Shown: positions 12,801 to 24,800 of the stretch, in pieces | How the letters are laid out: each line of letters starts with the position of its first letter | Numbering within the stretch: the stretch's first letter is position 1 | Assembly (NCBI GenBank): GCA_007922225.1 | Contig: ML679973.1 | Location: forward strand, 2,670,033 to 2,734,032 | DNA length: 64,000 bases | Direction: 5' to 3' | Origin: Emydura subglobosa | Lineage: Eukaryota > Chordata > Testudines > Chelidae | Translations under genes and position numbers: made by a program | The notes under the pieces: model-generated | What the model saw: the letters and a program-made list of their open reading frames with translations, nothing else | The model's database searches: none | What the model was told of the DNA's origin: nothing

Positions 12801-15800
12801 GCTTCACCTTCTTGGAAGATGCCCCTTGACCTTGCTGAGATCTTGGCTTCTTATGCTCAGTAAAAGATCCCTTCTGCAGCCATCTGGATATCCCCCGCCG
12901 TGCCCTGGACAGGTACCATTCTGCCTTCCTGAATTGCACCTGCCGTTTAACCTGCATATTGGGCACTTTCATTCTCAACTCCTGGTTCCAGTGGCTTATG
13001 ACCAGTCCCCCGTACTTTCTACTGTATTGCAGCAGAAGCTACTCCTGGCACAGAACCGTGCTCTAGAACCAGAGCTTTCATTTTACACGTTATATTTCCT
13101 GCCCTTACGGCTGTGAAGAGAAAATCTTCCAAACACGACCAGAGTTTAAGCAATGCAGCATGCAGTCAGCCATCAGCCTGATCTATCAGCTCTGAGAAGT
13201 GAATCGCCCCCATTCACCTGAACTGAATATTAACTCTAATCCTTAATGATCCCAATTTACAATGCATTGTTTACTGTTTCACTGCAGTATAAAACTTCCA
13301 GTTGCATGACTGTGCTTATCCAGTGGTAAGTATTAGAGCAGGGAAAAGTGGGCAGCTGGTTGCTGGGGTGGGAAACTAAGTATTCAAGCTCCTTCCACTG
13401 TCAAAATGTAAGTCATTTCCATCCCTAGGAAGGGCGAAGAAAGGAAGGAGATGCATTCTCTCCCCCATGCCTAAAGTTTCAAATCTCTCCAAAGCACTAA
13501 AATTCAGACATAGCCTCCCATACCTCTCCAGGAACCAGAAACCCCAACTGCCCCCTACACTAGAGTGACCAAACATCCCTGTATTATCAGGACCATCCCA
13601 ATATTAAGGGCTTTGTTTTATATACACACACAACTATTCCCCCACCCCTCCAAAAAAAAGTGTCCCAATTTTTCACACGTGCTATCTGGTCACCCTATCC
13701 TACACCCACCTGCCGAAACTACCATCTTTCCCTAGTGACCTCTATGATGCAGTCATGCTTTTACAACATAAAAATCTGAAGCATGTTGAAATGTGGGTGC
13801 AGCGTAAAGTAAACTAAATGTAATATCAAAGTAAACAGCACAACTGACAGTGTGCTAACTGGATTAGTCATTTGCTCCTTGAACTCTGTAAATCCTACCT
13901 TTTAAAAAATTTGACCCCAAATCCCCTTTGATCGGGCAGAAGACATTTCAATCTAAAAGGAACATTCCTGTGGCTAGTATGAACAACTGAATATACCTGT
14001 TTAGAAAGGAACAGGTCTCTCAGCTAAAGAGTTAGGAATTTTAATCTGTATCTTGTGCATTTTAAACAATCTAAATCTGTAAAATACAAATCAGCAGAGC
14101 TCCACCCAACTCTAGCTTCCTCTGAACCCTCTGTTTAAAATGGAGATTGTATAGCCCAGTTTGTAATGGACAAGGGTCCACCTCACAAAACCATCACAAA
14201 CAGCACTAATTGCCCTACCCCAGCATCAGTCTCAAGAACCAAATGTCCTTTGTGTCTGTCATGAAAAATGAACTTCCCTAGAACTGGTTCCTCAAGGGTA
14301 GAGTTATATAGATAAATAGGGAACTCCAGCACTAAAATGCACAAGATCCTGGGGTGAGTGGACAAGAAAAGATTTGAAACTGATTGAAGGTAGCAGGAAA
14401 AAGCTGCTGTTCTGCATAGGCAGAGAGCATCACAGCATTCTCTACCACTTGACCTTGTAGCACAGTTTAGGAGAGGTTTACCGTCATCAGGACTGTATCT
14501 CCCAGATGAAGTCTTCCTCTGAATCCTGAAAACAAGCACAGACAATGCTCCTGAAAAACTCAACAAATCCTCCAGTTTTCAGCCACTATGCCAGCCTTTG
14601 CAGTATCATCTCAAAACCAAGACAGCAGCGTTGTGCAACGCTTTAGAAAACAAACATCAACTGGTCAGGGCTGGGGAATTAATACCCCAGCCTCCTGCTA
14701 TCTAGATCTCCACTTCCAGCAACGCATCATCAGACAAAGCCAAATGGAGAAAACGGTTCACTTTCCTCTGATGCATCAGTTGATGGCCACAGCCAGAGGC
14801 CTGACCAGTGAGCCAATCGAATATGGCCAACCCTACGTTTGGTCCTGTGCACTGGGAAGACCCACCTATCTGCTTTCCACATGCGTGAATCCACATGGCT
14901 TGCAAGGGATCAGAATCACTATAGTACACAAGAGACAGGGTGCATGGAAGTAGCAGGCCCAGACAACTCATCCTGTTTTCTGGCAGTGACCCGCAGCCAG
15001 TGCTGGAGAGGAAGGTATAACCAAACCCCCATGCACCTGGTCAGTTGTGCAATGCTTGGCCAGGGCTGGGGAGAGACGATTCCTCCCTGCTGAGCTCTTG
15101 CGTTCCGGCACAGAAGATACGCTCCACTTGAATCACTGCCTGAGCAGGCTGCTTGCGTAACTGCTGACACACAGGGGTTCCTGGGACGGCACCGCTTTCC
15201 AATCCCGGCACGTGCTGCCGGACTGAACAGCTGGGGTAATGGGCACGGGGAGTCTCATTGCCAGGAGCTCCTGTGGGGTAGCGACACCCCTCCTGCTGCC
15301 TCACTGGTCCCAGAGGGCTGCGAGGGCAGGCAGGGGCAAGGTACAGGAGAGGAAAGTGCCGTGTTGGCGTGGCTGAGGAGGGCTGCAGGAGGCTTTGCCC
15401 TTTCTCCAAGAGCAACCTGCAGCAGGAGGAAGCATCTGGTGCCATCCCAGAGGCAGGCCCCCTCCCCTCAGTGCAGGGCAGGAGGGTGATCAGGACATTG
15501 CTGAGCTGTGCATGGGGCTTGGCCCTGCAATTTAATGGATTCCTTGCTTCCCTGGTGCCCTGGAGGCTTCTGCTCTGGGTTTTGTCATGTTTCTGCTCTG
15601 CCCCATAAGGGAGTGCAAGGAGTGCAAGAACCAGCCCACACACATGCAGCAGTTTCCTGGGGTCCCACTAGTGCCCTGGAGCTGCCCTTTCTCTCTGCAG
15701 GTTAGCGCACAAACAGCCAAACGCCCCCCATTCTGCCCTCACAAAAGGGCCACTGGGCGGCCAGGCTCTCCCCTAGCCTGCCGGGCTCAGGCACCCTCTC

Positions 15801-18800
15801 GCGGTAGGGTTAGGGCGTTTCCGCCGATGAAGACAAAGACGTTGTCATCGTCAGCCTGCTCTACCCACCTGACATAGTGCACCAAGGCGACGATCAGCGA
15901 GCCCAGGTAGAAGGAGAGGAAGCTCAGGAGGCTGAAGAGCATGGCCTGCACGTAGTCAGACTCTGGGAAGCGGAACAGGAGGATGGTCAGCGTACAGGGA
16001 AACTGCCCCCTCACAGCCAGCATTCCTGCCCTGCTCGCTACAGCGCCTCCTGCTGGTAGAGACTGTGACCAAAATAGCTGGGGGCTCGCCCACTTCCCGT
16101 GCTCAGCTCTCTATGGACTCTAGTCATTGCAAGCACCACCTGCACCCTCCTACCCAGCATCCCTCCCTGCTGACAGGGACTGGCACTGGAATAGTTAAGA
16201 ACATTCCCTCAGCCGGTACCACTAATCCATTCCTTGCAGTGCCTCCTGCTGGGACTGAGTTAGTCAGGAGCTCCCACACACCTAGCGCCCCTGTATTATT
16301 ACCCACCACACCCCCAGGTAGGAGAAGCCGGGAGTGGAGCACCTCTGAGCCCCCCAGAAATTCTGTACCATTCCTCACAGAGACATTCACCTTTAAGAGA
16401 GGGCACAATGGTGACTTGAAGGCTCTTCGTTCGTTGTAGGTTCCAGGTGTGGTTGCCCTTTCCTGTAAGAAGCAAGGTCCACTCGATCAGAAACGCATCA
16501 TTTAACACTTCCGGGACTTGTTCACCTGAGACGTAGCCCAGAACCAGCACTGTTTTCTGGTGAATGCCTTTCTGCTTGCATGAGGCTAGGATACTGGCAT
16601 GATCACATAGTGAGTAGCCACAGGTCAGCATTTGTGTTGAAGCCACAGGCCGGTCTAGGAAAGTCTTCTCCTCATGGCTCTTGCTCTATCCAGCACCTCC
16701 ATCTTTATGCTAGAAAATGTTGGGATGCTGCTGACGTTGGGATGACCTGCCTTGTTAAAGATCTCAGGGCATTCTACTCCGAGTCGTCCTCTAGGATCCC
16801 CCATTTCCCTTTGTTTCAATGACCTTTCCTTGAAGTGGCTCCCTTTGGCGTAGAGCATTGCCATTCCACAGAAGGGCCACTCAAGGGGAATCACAAACAG
16901 TAACAGAAGGTGTTCCCCCTTCCCCACCCCCATGACACAGCGTACCAGTCCCCTAGTTCATCTTACCCGCGATAGAGGAAGGCACAGAGCCTCCACAGGC
17001 ATAGTCCTCTGGCTTTATGACAAACACAACGAAGAACTGCTCGCCTGGGAAGTCCTTCTTCTGCACAGAAACAAACAAGAGAGAACCTTGTGAAAAGTGA
17101 GGGAAGAAAGGGCTGGAGAGGAGTCTCCTCTCCCATGCAAGTTAAAGGACTAAATGTAGTTAAATGCCTGCCCTGGATTAGAAAAGCTGCACTGATCGAA
17201 CGAAATCCATTTTTTAAGAAGTGATCTACTTGCACTAGTGCAAACCCCTAATAAAGACACGCCCTAGTTTGAGCCTCTCGAGTGTAACTTCACTTAAATC
17301 AGTTTAGCTTCAGTGAAGCTCAAACCAGGATAAGTGTGTCTAGATTAGGGGTTTGCACTAGAGTAAGTAGATCAATTTTTAATGGATTTAGTTACACTGG
17401 TGTAACTTTTCTCATATCGATCTTTCCCGACTTTTAGCACCTTACATTTTCAAAGTCCTGTATTAGCACCAGTTAGTAGCAGCAGAGCCAAGATTAAAAC
17501 ACAAGAGCCCTGGCTTCCAGACCTGTACTCAGCTCAGCCCTCATTACCTCTCTAAGCAACTGTTCAACCAGTCACAAGCAATAACACGCCACAAAGGGTA
17601 CAATGAGACATACCAGATATGTTCACCTAGAGTACGTGAGTTACACTGGACTGAGTGTGCAGCTACACTGGGATATCTGCACACTTTCAGTGTGTTATAA
17701 AGCAGGAAGTCAAATTGGTGAGTCAGACGGGAGAGCACGCGGGTACTAGAATGATGAGCACGTTGTAAACCAGATAATTGTTCAGAGTTCCTTTACGCTC
17801 TCGGGGCAAGATATTTCAACACTGGGACCTAAAGGTAGACTAGGTTGATTTTACTGGGAGCTGCAGGTGCTCAGCCCTTTTGAAAGTCAGGCCCCCTGAT
17901 TTAAATGCCTAAATATAGGCCTAGTAGCCTGTGATGGGTGATCAAGAAGGAGCTAATGTGAACCTCTGGACCCAGTCAGCTCCGCACAAGTGCAAGGTGT
18001 CAAGCCTAGAGAGAAAAGAGGGAAAGCACAGGTCCATAGTGGCTGACTAGGATGGGGAATAGACCTCTTGAGTGAGCCCTGTGAAGGCAAGCCTGGCTGG
18101 GGCCAAAGCCTAAACAGATTAAATCGATTCTAAGGCCAGAAGGGACCATTGTGATCTCGACTGCCTTGAAGCTGCCTGTAAGGAAGGATCAGCTGGGGCT
18201 GAGGCCTAAAACTAGCGACTCTTAAGGGACAGGTAGGCCTGGTGCAGCAGCTTTGATGTTTCTCATAACTCATCTGGATCCTTGTTTTGGGACCAGCAGA
18301 AGAGTCAGCTGGGGAGGAGACTGAGGAAGGCCTAGCTGCCATCCACAGTAGGAAGCAGTCAAGGATACAGAAAGACAAGAACAAACAGATCTTGTCTGCT
18401 TCATACTGGATCCCTGGGTGGGAACCCAGAGCAGAGGGCAGGTCTGGGTTCTCCTACAGGCCCACCTAGGGCTGGGGTGTTAAGATCCTGGAGCCCGTGA
18501 CTGGCAGGCCCAAAAGCCTGACGGTAGGCCCCATACCAGAAGTTCAGTGCTTCGGCTGAGATTGCAAACAAGGGAACTGATGTTTATGGGTAAAGCAGCA
18601 TGTAACTGGCTGTTACACAGAACTGGCTGTTTGAACAGACACACAGTGTGTTCTAGGGAGTCAGGCATTTCTGAGAGAAATCAGGAGGAGATCTAGAACT
18701 TGGGAGATTTCCTTGTTCCGCAAGTGGCTTTGCCACTGACCTAGCGTGTGGCTTGAGGCCAGTCACTGTCTCTCTCTGAAACTGGTTTCCCATGTGTATT

Positions 18801-21800
18801 AAGATGTGGGCCATGCTATCCAAAAGTGCACGAGCACCAGTACCCCACAGATGAAATGACCACACAGAGAGGAGTCGGTAGGTACACAGAGTCCTCAGAA
18901 ACTAGCACTGACAAAAATCAGTGTCTCACCTGTATAGTGATGGCAGCTTGCTTCGTCATGGACTGGTAAACACCATTGAACTCCACATTATGATCCAGAT
19001 CATAGACGGGGCACTAAAACAGGTAGAAGTAATAATAAAAAAAAAAATAATGGAAAAATCCAACTGCATTTTCGGAGCCAGGAGAAGCACAAACTCACCT
19101 CCCCCCGATAGGCCTGATGTGGAAAAAACTCCCCTAAACTTACTAACAAAGTTCTTTGGGCCTTGAGGTTGGTCTGATCTTCCCCTCACCTCCCCACCAG
19201 GACTTCACAAAGAGCACCCGAGGAGCCCTGCCTGGAGTCCCATAGGCAGCAACGTCAGCAGCGTTCGGGGGCTAGAGAAGCTGTGCTGAGAACACCAGCC
19301 CTGGCCAGGGCTCAGAAGGCCTCTCTCAACAAGGTCCCAGCTTCAAAGAGAGCTGCAGTTTATAGAGAAGCCAGGTCATTTACTCCAGTGGTTCTCAACC
19401 TTCCCAGACTAATGTACCCCTTTCAGGAGTCTGATTTCAGCCCTGCGTGGCTGTGTAACTTAGCTTCACAGGCCCTCCCCCCTGGTGTGGTGCCCCAGGC
19501 AACTGCCCTGCTTGTCACCCCCTAATACCAGCTCTGCACTTGCAATCCTCCTAAACCGATCCCATGACTCCCCTCGGGGTCACGACCCCCAGGTAGAAAA
19601 CCACTGACAGAGTGTATAGAGCAGCATAAATGACATTGCATGAATTTTTAGTTTGTGCTGACTTCGCTAGTGCTGTTTACGTAGCCTGTTATAAAACTAG
19701 GCAAATATCTAGATGAGTTTAGATACCCCTGGGAAGACCTCTGCCTACCCCCAGGGGTATGCGTATCCCTAATTGAGAACCACTGACACTCTGTGAATCT
19801 CTCGATAGATGGCCCCGATAAGGCAGAGGGAAGAAGACAGTTGTTATAGCAATCTAAGCTCTACTACGAAACTAGGTCTGGTCCTTGTTTTTCCTCTTAT
19901 CCCCACCTCTGCACAACAGACCCCATGGCCCTCCGCTTCCCTTTTCTGCCATGTGGAGTGACAGTCACATCCCCCCCACCACAACCACCACACACACACT
20001 CACACACACACACACACACACCCTGCGGTCACCTTCTCACTCATGTCATTTGCAATGCCACTCATAAGCAGGGCTACAAGTGGGGATTGCTCTTTCCACT
20101 TCGTCACCTTCTCCCAGCTAGCAGAGGCTACTCTCAAGGTTTCTCTACAAGCAGTCAAGGCTCCCTTCACCTCTCCCTCCTCTTCCCACTACTCCCTCAC
20201 CCTGAGGTGTGCCTCTCAGTCCTGCTCTGCTATGCAGCAAGGGAGAAGAAATACATGGCCAGTACTGCTGCCGCCTGGCCCTGAGCAATGGCAAATTCCA
20301 CCTGCAGGAGGCAGTAGTGATGGGAATGGGAGAGGACTGAAGGGTATAAACAAGAATTCACTAAAAAGATTGAGGGGGGAGATTGGGTCAGAGGAGAAGG
20401 AGAGGAGAAAGGGTCAGGTAATAGAGAATCATAGGGCTGGAAGGGACCTTTCAAGGTCTTCCAGTCCAGTCCCCCTGCAGGACCAAGCATTATCTAGGCA
20501 ATGAACACAGAAGGTTGGGAGAGGGAGAGGGGTGGAGAGAAAACACTGCAGGGACAAGCAGGGGTGTCTTGTGACTTATTCACAAGTCTGGGAGGCAGAA
20601 TTTCTGCTGTCCCCTCCCAATTCTGCCAGAACTTGCTGTGTGACTATAGACAGGTCATGTCCCCTCTCTGTGCTTCCATTTACCCATCTATAAGATGGAG
20701 AGAGAATGGTACGGACCTACCTCCCAGTAAGGAAAAGCACCTTCAGCTCCTGTGATGGGAGCATCATCATTAACGTATTATTAGACAGAGGGCACAGGCA
20801 GGATCAGAACGAGTTTGCTTACTTCCCTCAATAACAACATCAGCAAACATATCACTTGGGGAGCTACTTAGAACTCAGCAGCGAGGGCTTTCCCATTCAT
20901 TCCACAGGACCCTCGCCTCCCCTCAAACTCCTCCTTTATTGTTACGCTGTAGTACAGGCCTCTGAGGCTTCATAACTTTACTGGGTTGAAGTGCATCACA
21001 CACAGTGATTGAGGTAAGATACCAATGCCCAGAGCCCACACTCCCAATCCTCTCCCATTGCAGGCTGACAGTACCCTCTCTAGACTTACCACAATATCCT
21101 GGACAGAGACAACGGAGCAGGGATAGACTGTTTCAGATACCACCTTGATGATGACGGAATCCACATTGTGAGGGAACTTGTACAGAAAATACTGAAACAA
21201 AAACAGGATCAGTGTTCCCATTTGTGCATTACGGGTCAGGATTCCCTCTGCCATTGGCTCCATAACATCCTCAAGGAAAAAAGAACAGGCCCATGTATCT
21301 AGTCTGAGTGGTCAGGCATGGAAAACTTCTTCCGGTCAACTACTCAGCTGGAGTTCAAGTGTTTTGAAAGGCCTTTATATTCCTCACAATGGCCTGGCCA
21401 AAAGATACAGCCTGCACCACCCTCTCTCTGCACAGAATTTAATCCCAGAGACCTTCATGGCACCAGAGTTACAGCCTAATTCTTGCTCATCATAATACTC
21501 CAACAGGTAATGTTTTAAATGATGGGATTGTACAGTAAAGTGTTCTAAATTGTGACCGTGGCCTCCAGCAGTTTCTATACCATTTACAATGCCATCATAT
21601 AGGTGCAGGCAGGAGCAGAGTGGGGAGGAAGCCTGTAGGTTATCATTGTGATTATCTAACATTTTCCTCTGTTTATGACTTAGCCAAAATGTATCTGTTC
21701 TGGCAAAATTTTTCAGTCATTGCTACTTTCCTCAGGATGATTTTTAAAATTTCAGTGAGTTTGGTTTCGCCATTTCTGAGAATGAGGTTAGGATACCTTT

Positions 21801-24800
21801 GCCAACGTTAACATTTTTTCAAATAACTGTAGTGCCTCCATGTTTTGGAGATGGGATTTAAAAGTTGGCTATGGGATGGTCTTGGAGTCACAAAAAGTAC
21901 TTTTCTCTGACCCCATGGAAATTCATCCAGGTTTGGCCAGAGGATAAGCCTGTGAAAATTGCCATTTGCACGTGCTCAGAGCAAGTTGTTAGAGACCGGC
22001 TACTAAAATCTCCCAACATTCCAGCTGCACTGAGCATGTTTCCAGCTTTGCATTGCTCCCTGTGTGGTTCCAGGCAGTACACAGCCAAAACAACAACTGC
22101 AAGACACCCTTTGGTTTTGGGGAACGCATGCTGGCCCATGATCCAGCGGACTAGGAGTTCTAATCTTAGCTCTTCTGCTAACTGGTGTTAAGTATTAAGT
22201 TCACTTTACAGCCCTTATACCCCTATCTTTGGAGACAGGCAAGTATCATTTCCCTCCTGAAGCAGTTTTCCTTCTTCCAATTTTGAGCTCAAAGCAGAAC
22301 CGAACCAGAATTTTTCCAAGTTTGCCAGTTTCTACTTCATAATCCATTTTTACAGACATGAAAAGGTTCATTGTGAAATGAAAAAAACTGTAGGTGTTAC
22401 AGCTGTAAATCCTAGCATATAACACTTGGAAAATCAGCTGAACCTGTTCCTTCAGATTTACCAAGAGTCCCTTCATTCTGGCCAAAACACACCAGAATCT
22501 GCAGATGCTTGCCAACAGATCCTGAGAACCAGTTACACTGACACCCATCTTTGGGAGGTGTGGAAGACTTTATATTTTCTGAGTGTAAAAGGGGTGGAAC
22601 GGCCCTCTGGGTAATTCCCCAAGTACAGAATTAACACAAGACCAACGTAGGAAGTCTCACAGCACCCTCCTGAGCAGTTCCCAGCACAGGGCATGCTGAG
22701 GTGATTAAGGACAGATCAGGGGAGTAACTGGAGTGTTTTGTGCTCCAGCTTTCCTGGCTGCAGCGTTTGCCCATTGGTAGCTACACAAAGCAGCCAGGCG
22801 TGCTATAATTTGCACTTGGGGCCACACCAGTTCCTGGAGCAGGCCAGAATTAGCAAAGTGCAAAGGTGGCTTTAAGCTTATCTTTGTACCCTCTCTCTCT
22901 GCTTGCACCCCAACTCCTTTGCTGTACCTCTTAAGAGGTTACAGATCTGATATGAGGTGACTAGTGCAAGCAAAAAATAAAGGCATTTGATCTAGCTACC
23001 TGTGCACCTAAATTTTAGGATCCAATCCTGAGAGCCTGCAACTCTCACTGACTTGATTTGGAGTTGTGGACTCTCAGCACCTCTCTGTGTTCCTATTTAT
23101 GCATTCACAGGATCATCGCATTCCAACATCCCCTTTTCAGCTAATTCAGAGTGAGCAAAAAGCAAGCTACTAAACAAAGGGCTTCAAAACACAACAGTAA
23201 AAAAATAAAGTGTAAATAGAATCACTCATTCTGAGTGTCAATGTCAATTCAGTTCTGACTGGGTTAAAATGGTTGACTTTTTGCTGTGTGACTATCTACA
23301 AGAGCTTCCTAAATCTTCAGGAGGAAACTTTGCTTGCAGTTGCCACTGTCCGTTCTGTAGTTGCCCACCACATCCTCTCTGACAGCTGCTGCATTTGATT
23401 TAAATAAACACCTTTTAACAGCTCTTTTCCCTCTGCTTGTTCAAATGGACAATGGACTTTAAATGTTTTCACTAATTTTCTTCTTGGTTGTAAAGGGGAA
23501 AACATTGTAATGAGGATGTAACTGAATTATTTCTTAACGTAAAATATGAAACGTATTTGCTCTAGCTGCCCTGTAATTTATCTCAGAGATTAAAGCTATG
23601 GTTTGTCATATCCACACACCCCCGATACGCTGTTCTTTGAAACAGTAACCTTTTCATCATCTGTACACCCTGTTTGCACAATAAAACACCTCTTTCATTT
23701 GCAGTTTTATTTCATTCCTTTCTCTGAATTTGGGAAATAGAGGATGAGCCGTAATTGAGCATTAAGGACACTAATCACTTTTCCTATAATTGTATTTCCT
23801 TTTCTTGTTTAGGGTTATTCTTGCATTGCTCTAGACCAGCGGTTCTCAACCGGTGGTATGCGTATATTGGTGGTACTCAGGGAAAAAAAGGTTGAGGACC
23901 GCTGCTCTAGACTGTAAAGAATCTAGATCGATTCATCAATAGGTCTTTGATTTGATTTATAAAAATGGTGGTGTTCCCATTAAAAAGGCACCCATCCTGT
24001 GTTTCATAAGAACATAAGAATGGGCCATGCTAGTTCAGGCCATTGGTCCATCTAGCCCAGTATCCTGTCTTCTGACAATGGACAATACCAGATGCTTCAG
24101 AGGGAATGAGCAGAACAGGGCAATTATGGAGTGATCCATCCCCGGTCATCCAGTCTCAGCATCTGACAGTCAGCGATTTAGGGACACCCAAAGCATAGGA
24201 TTACATCCCTGACCCTCTTGGCTAATAGCCATTGATGGACCTATCCTCCATGAACTTATCTAATTCTTTTTTTTAAACCCAGTTTTGGCCTTCACAACAT
24301 CCCCTAGCAATGAGTTCCACAGGTTGGCTGTGGTTGTGTGAAGAAGTACTTCCTTATGTTTGTTTTAAGCCTGCTGCCTATTAATTTCATCGGGTGACCC
24401 CTAGTTCTGGTGTTAAGTGAAGGGGTAAACAACACTTCATCATTCACTTTCTCCACATCATTCATGATTTTATATATCTCTCTCATATCGCCCACTCAGT
24501 TGTCTCTCTTCTAAGATGAAAGATTAAAAAGACTGGGCTTGTTCTTCATATGGAAGCTGTTCCATATCCCAATAATTTTTGTTGCGACTCTGTACCTTTT
24601 CCATTTCTAATATATCTTTTTTGAGATGGGGTGACCAGAACTGCATGCAGTATTCAAGGTGTGGGCGTATCATGGATTTATATAGTGGCCATACAATATT
24701 TTCTGTCTTATTATCTCTCTTTTCTAATGGTTCTTAATATTCTGTTAGCTTTTTTGACTGCTGCTGCACATTGAGCAGATGTTTTCAGAGAATTATTCAC

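Larger units (their letters stand above)
8988..14481. other. SIDT1 intron 10
   Basis: About 5.5 kb. It holds a CR1-like 3' fragment (10105-10165), a MITE-like inverted-repeat element (10165-10460), a purine-rich tract (11830-12520) and a MITE with GGGTGACCA-type ends (13561-13697). No additional SIDT1 exon fits between exons 10 and 11, since the frame is already complete. Confidence 0.65.
17061..18929. other. SIDT1 intron 6
   Basis: About 1.9 kb. It holds a fold-back MITE (17181-17415), a degenerate SINE-like patch at about 17465-17550, a CR1-like 3' fragment (18122-18175) and a MIR-like SINE (18715-18830). Confidence 0.65.
19014..21089. other. SIDT1 intron 5
   Basis: About 2.1 kb. It is largely occupied by hAT-like MITE sequence (19386-19786), a CA-rich tract (19990-20022), a CR1 3' fragment (20418-20510) and a MIR-like SINE (20600-20745). 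Confidence 0.65.

Noticed and set aside
15041..15643. 200-codon minus-strand open frame
   Set aside because: It lies in SIDT1 intron 9, has no recognisable motif, and is not needed for the SIDT1 frame, which is already continuous from exon 9 to exon 10.
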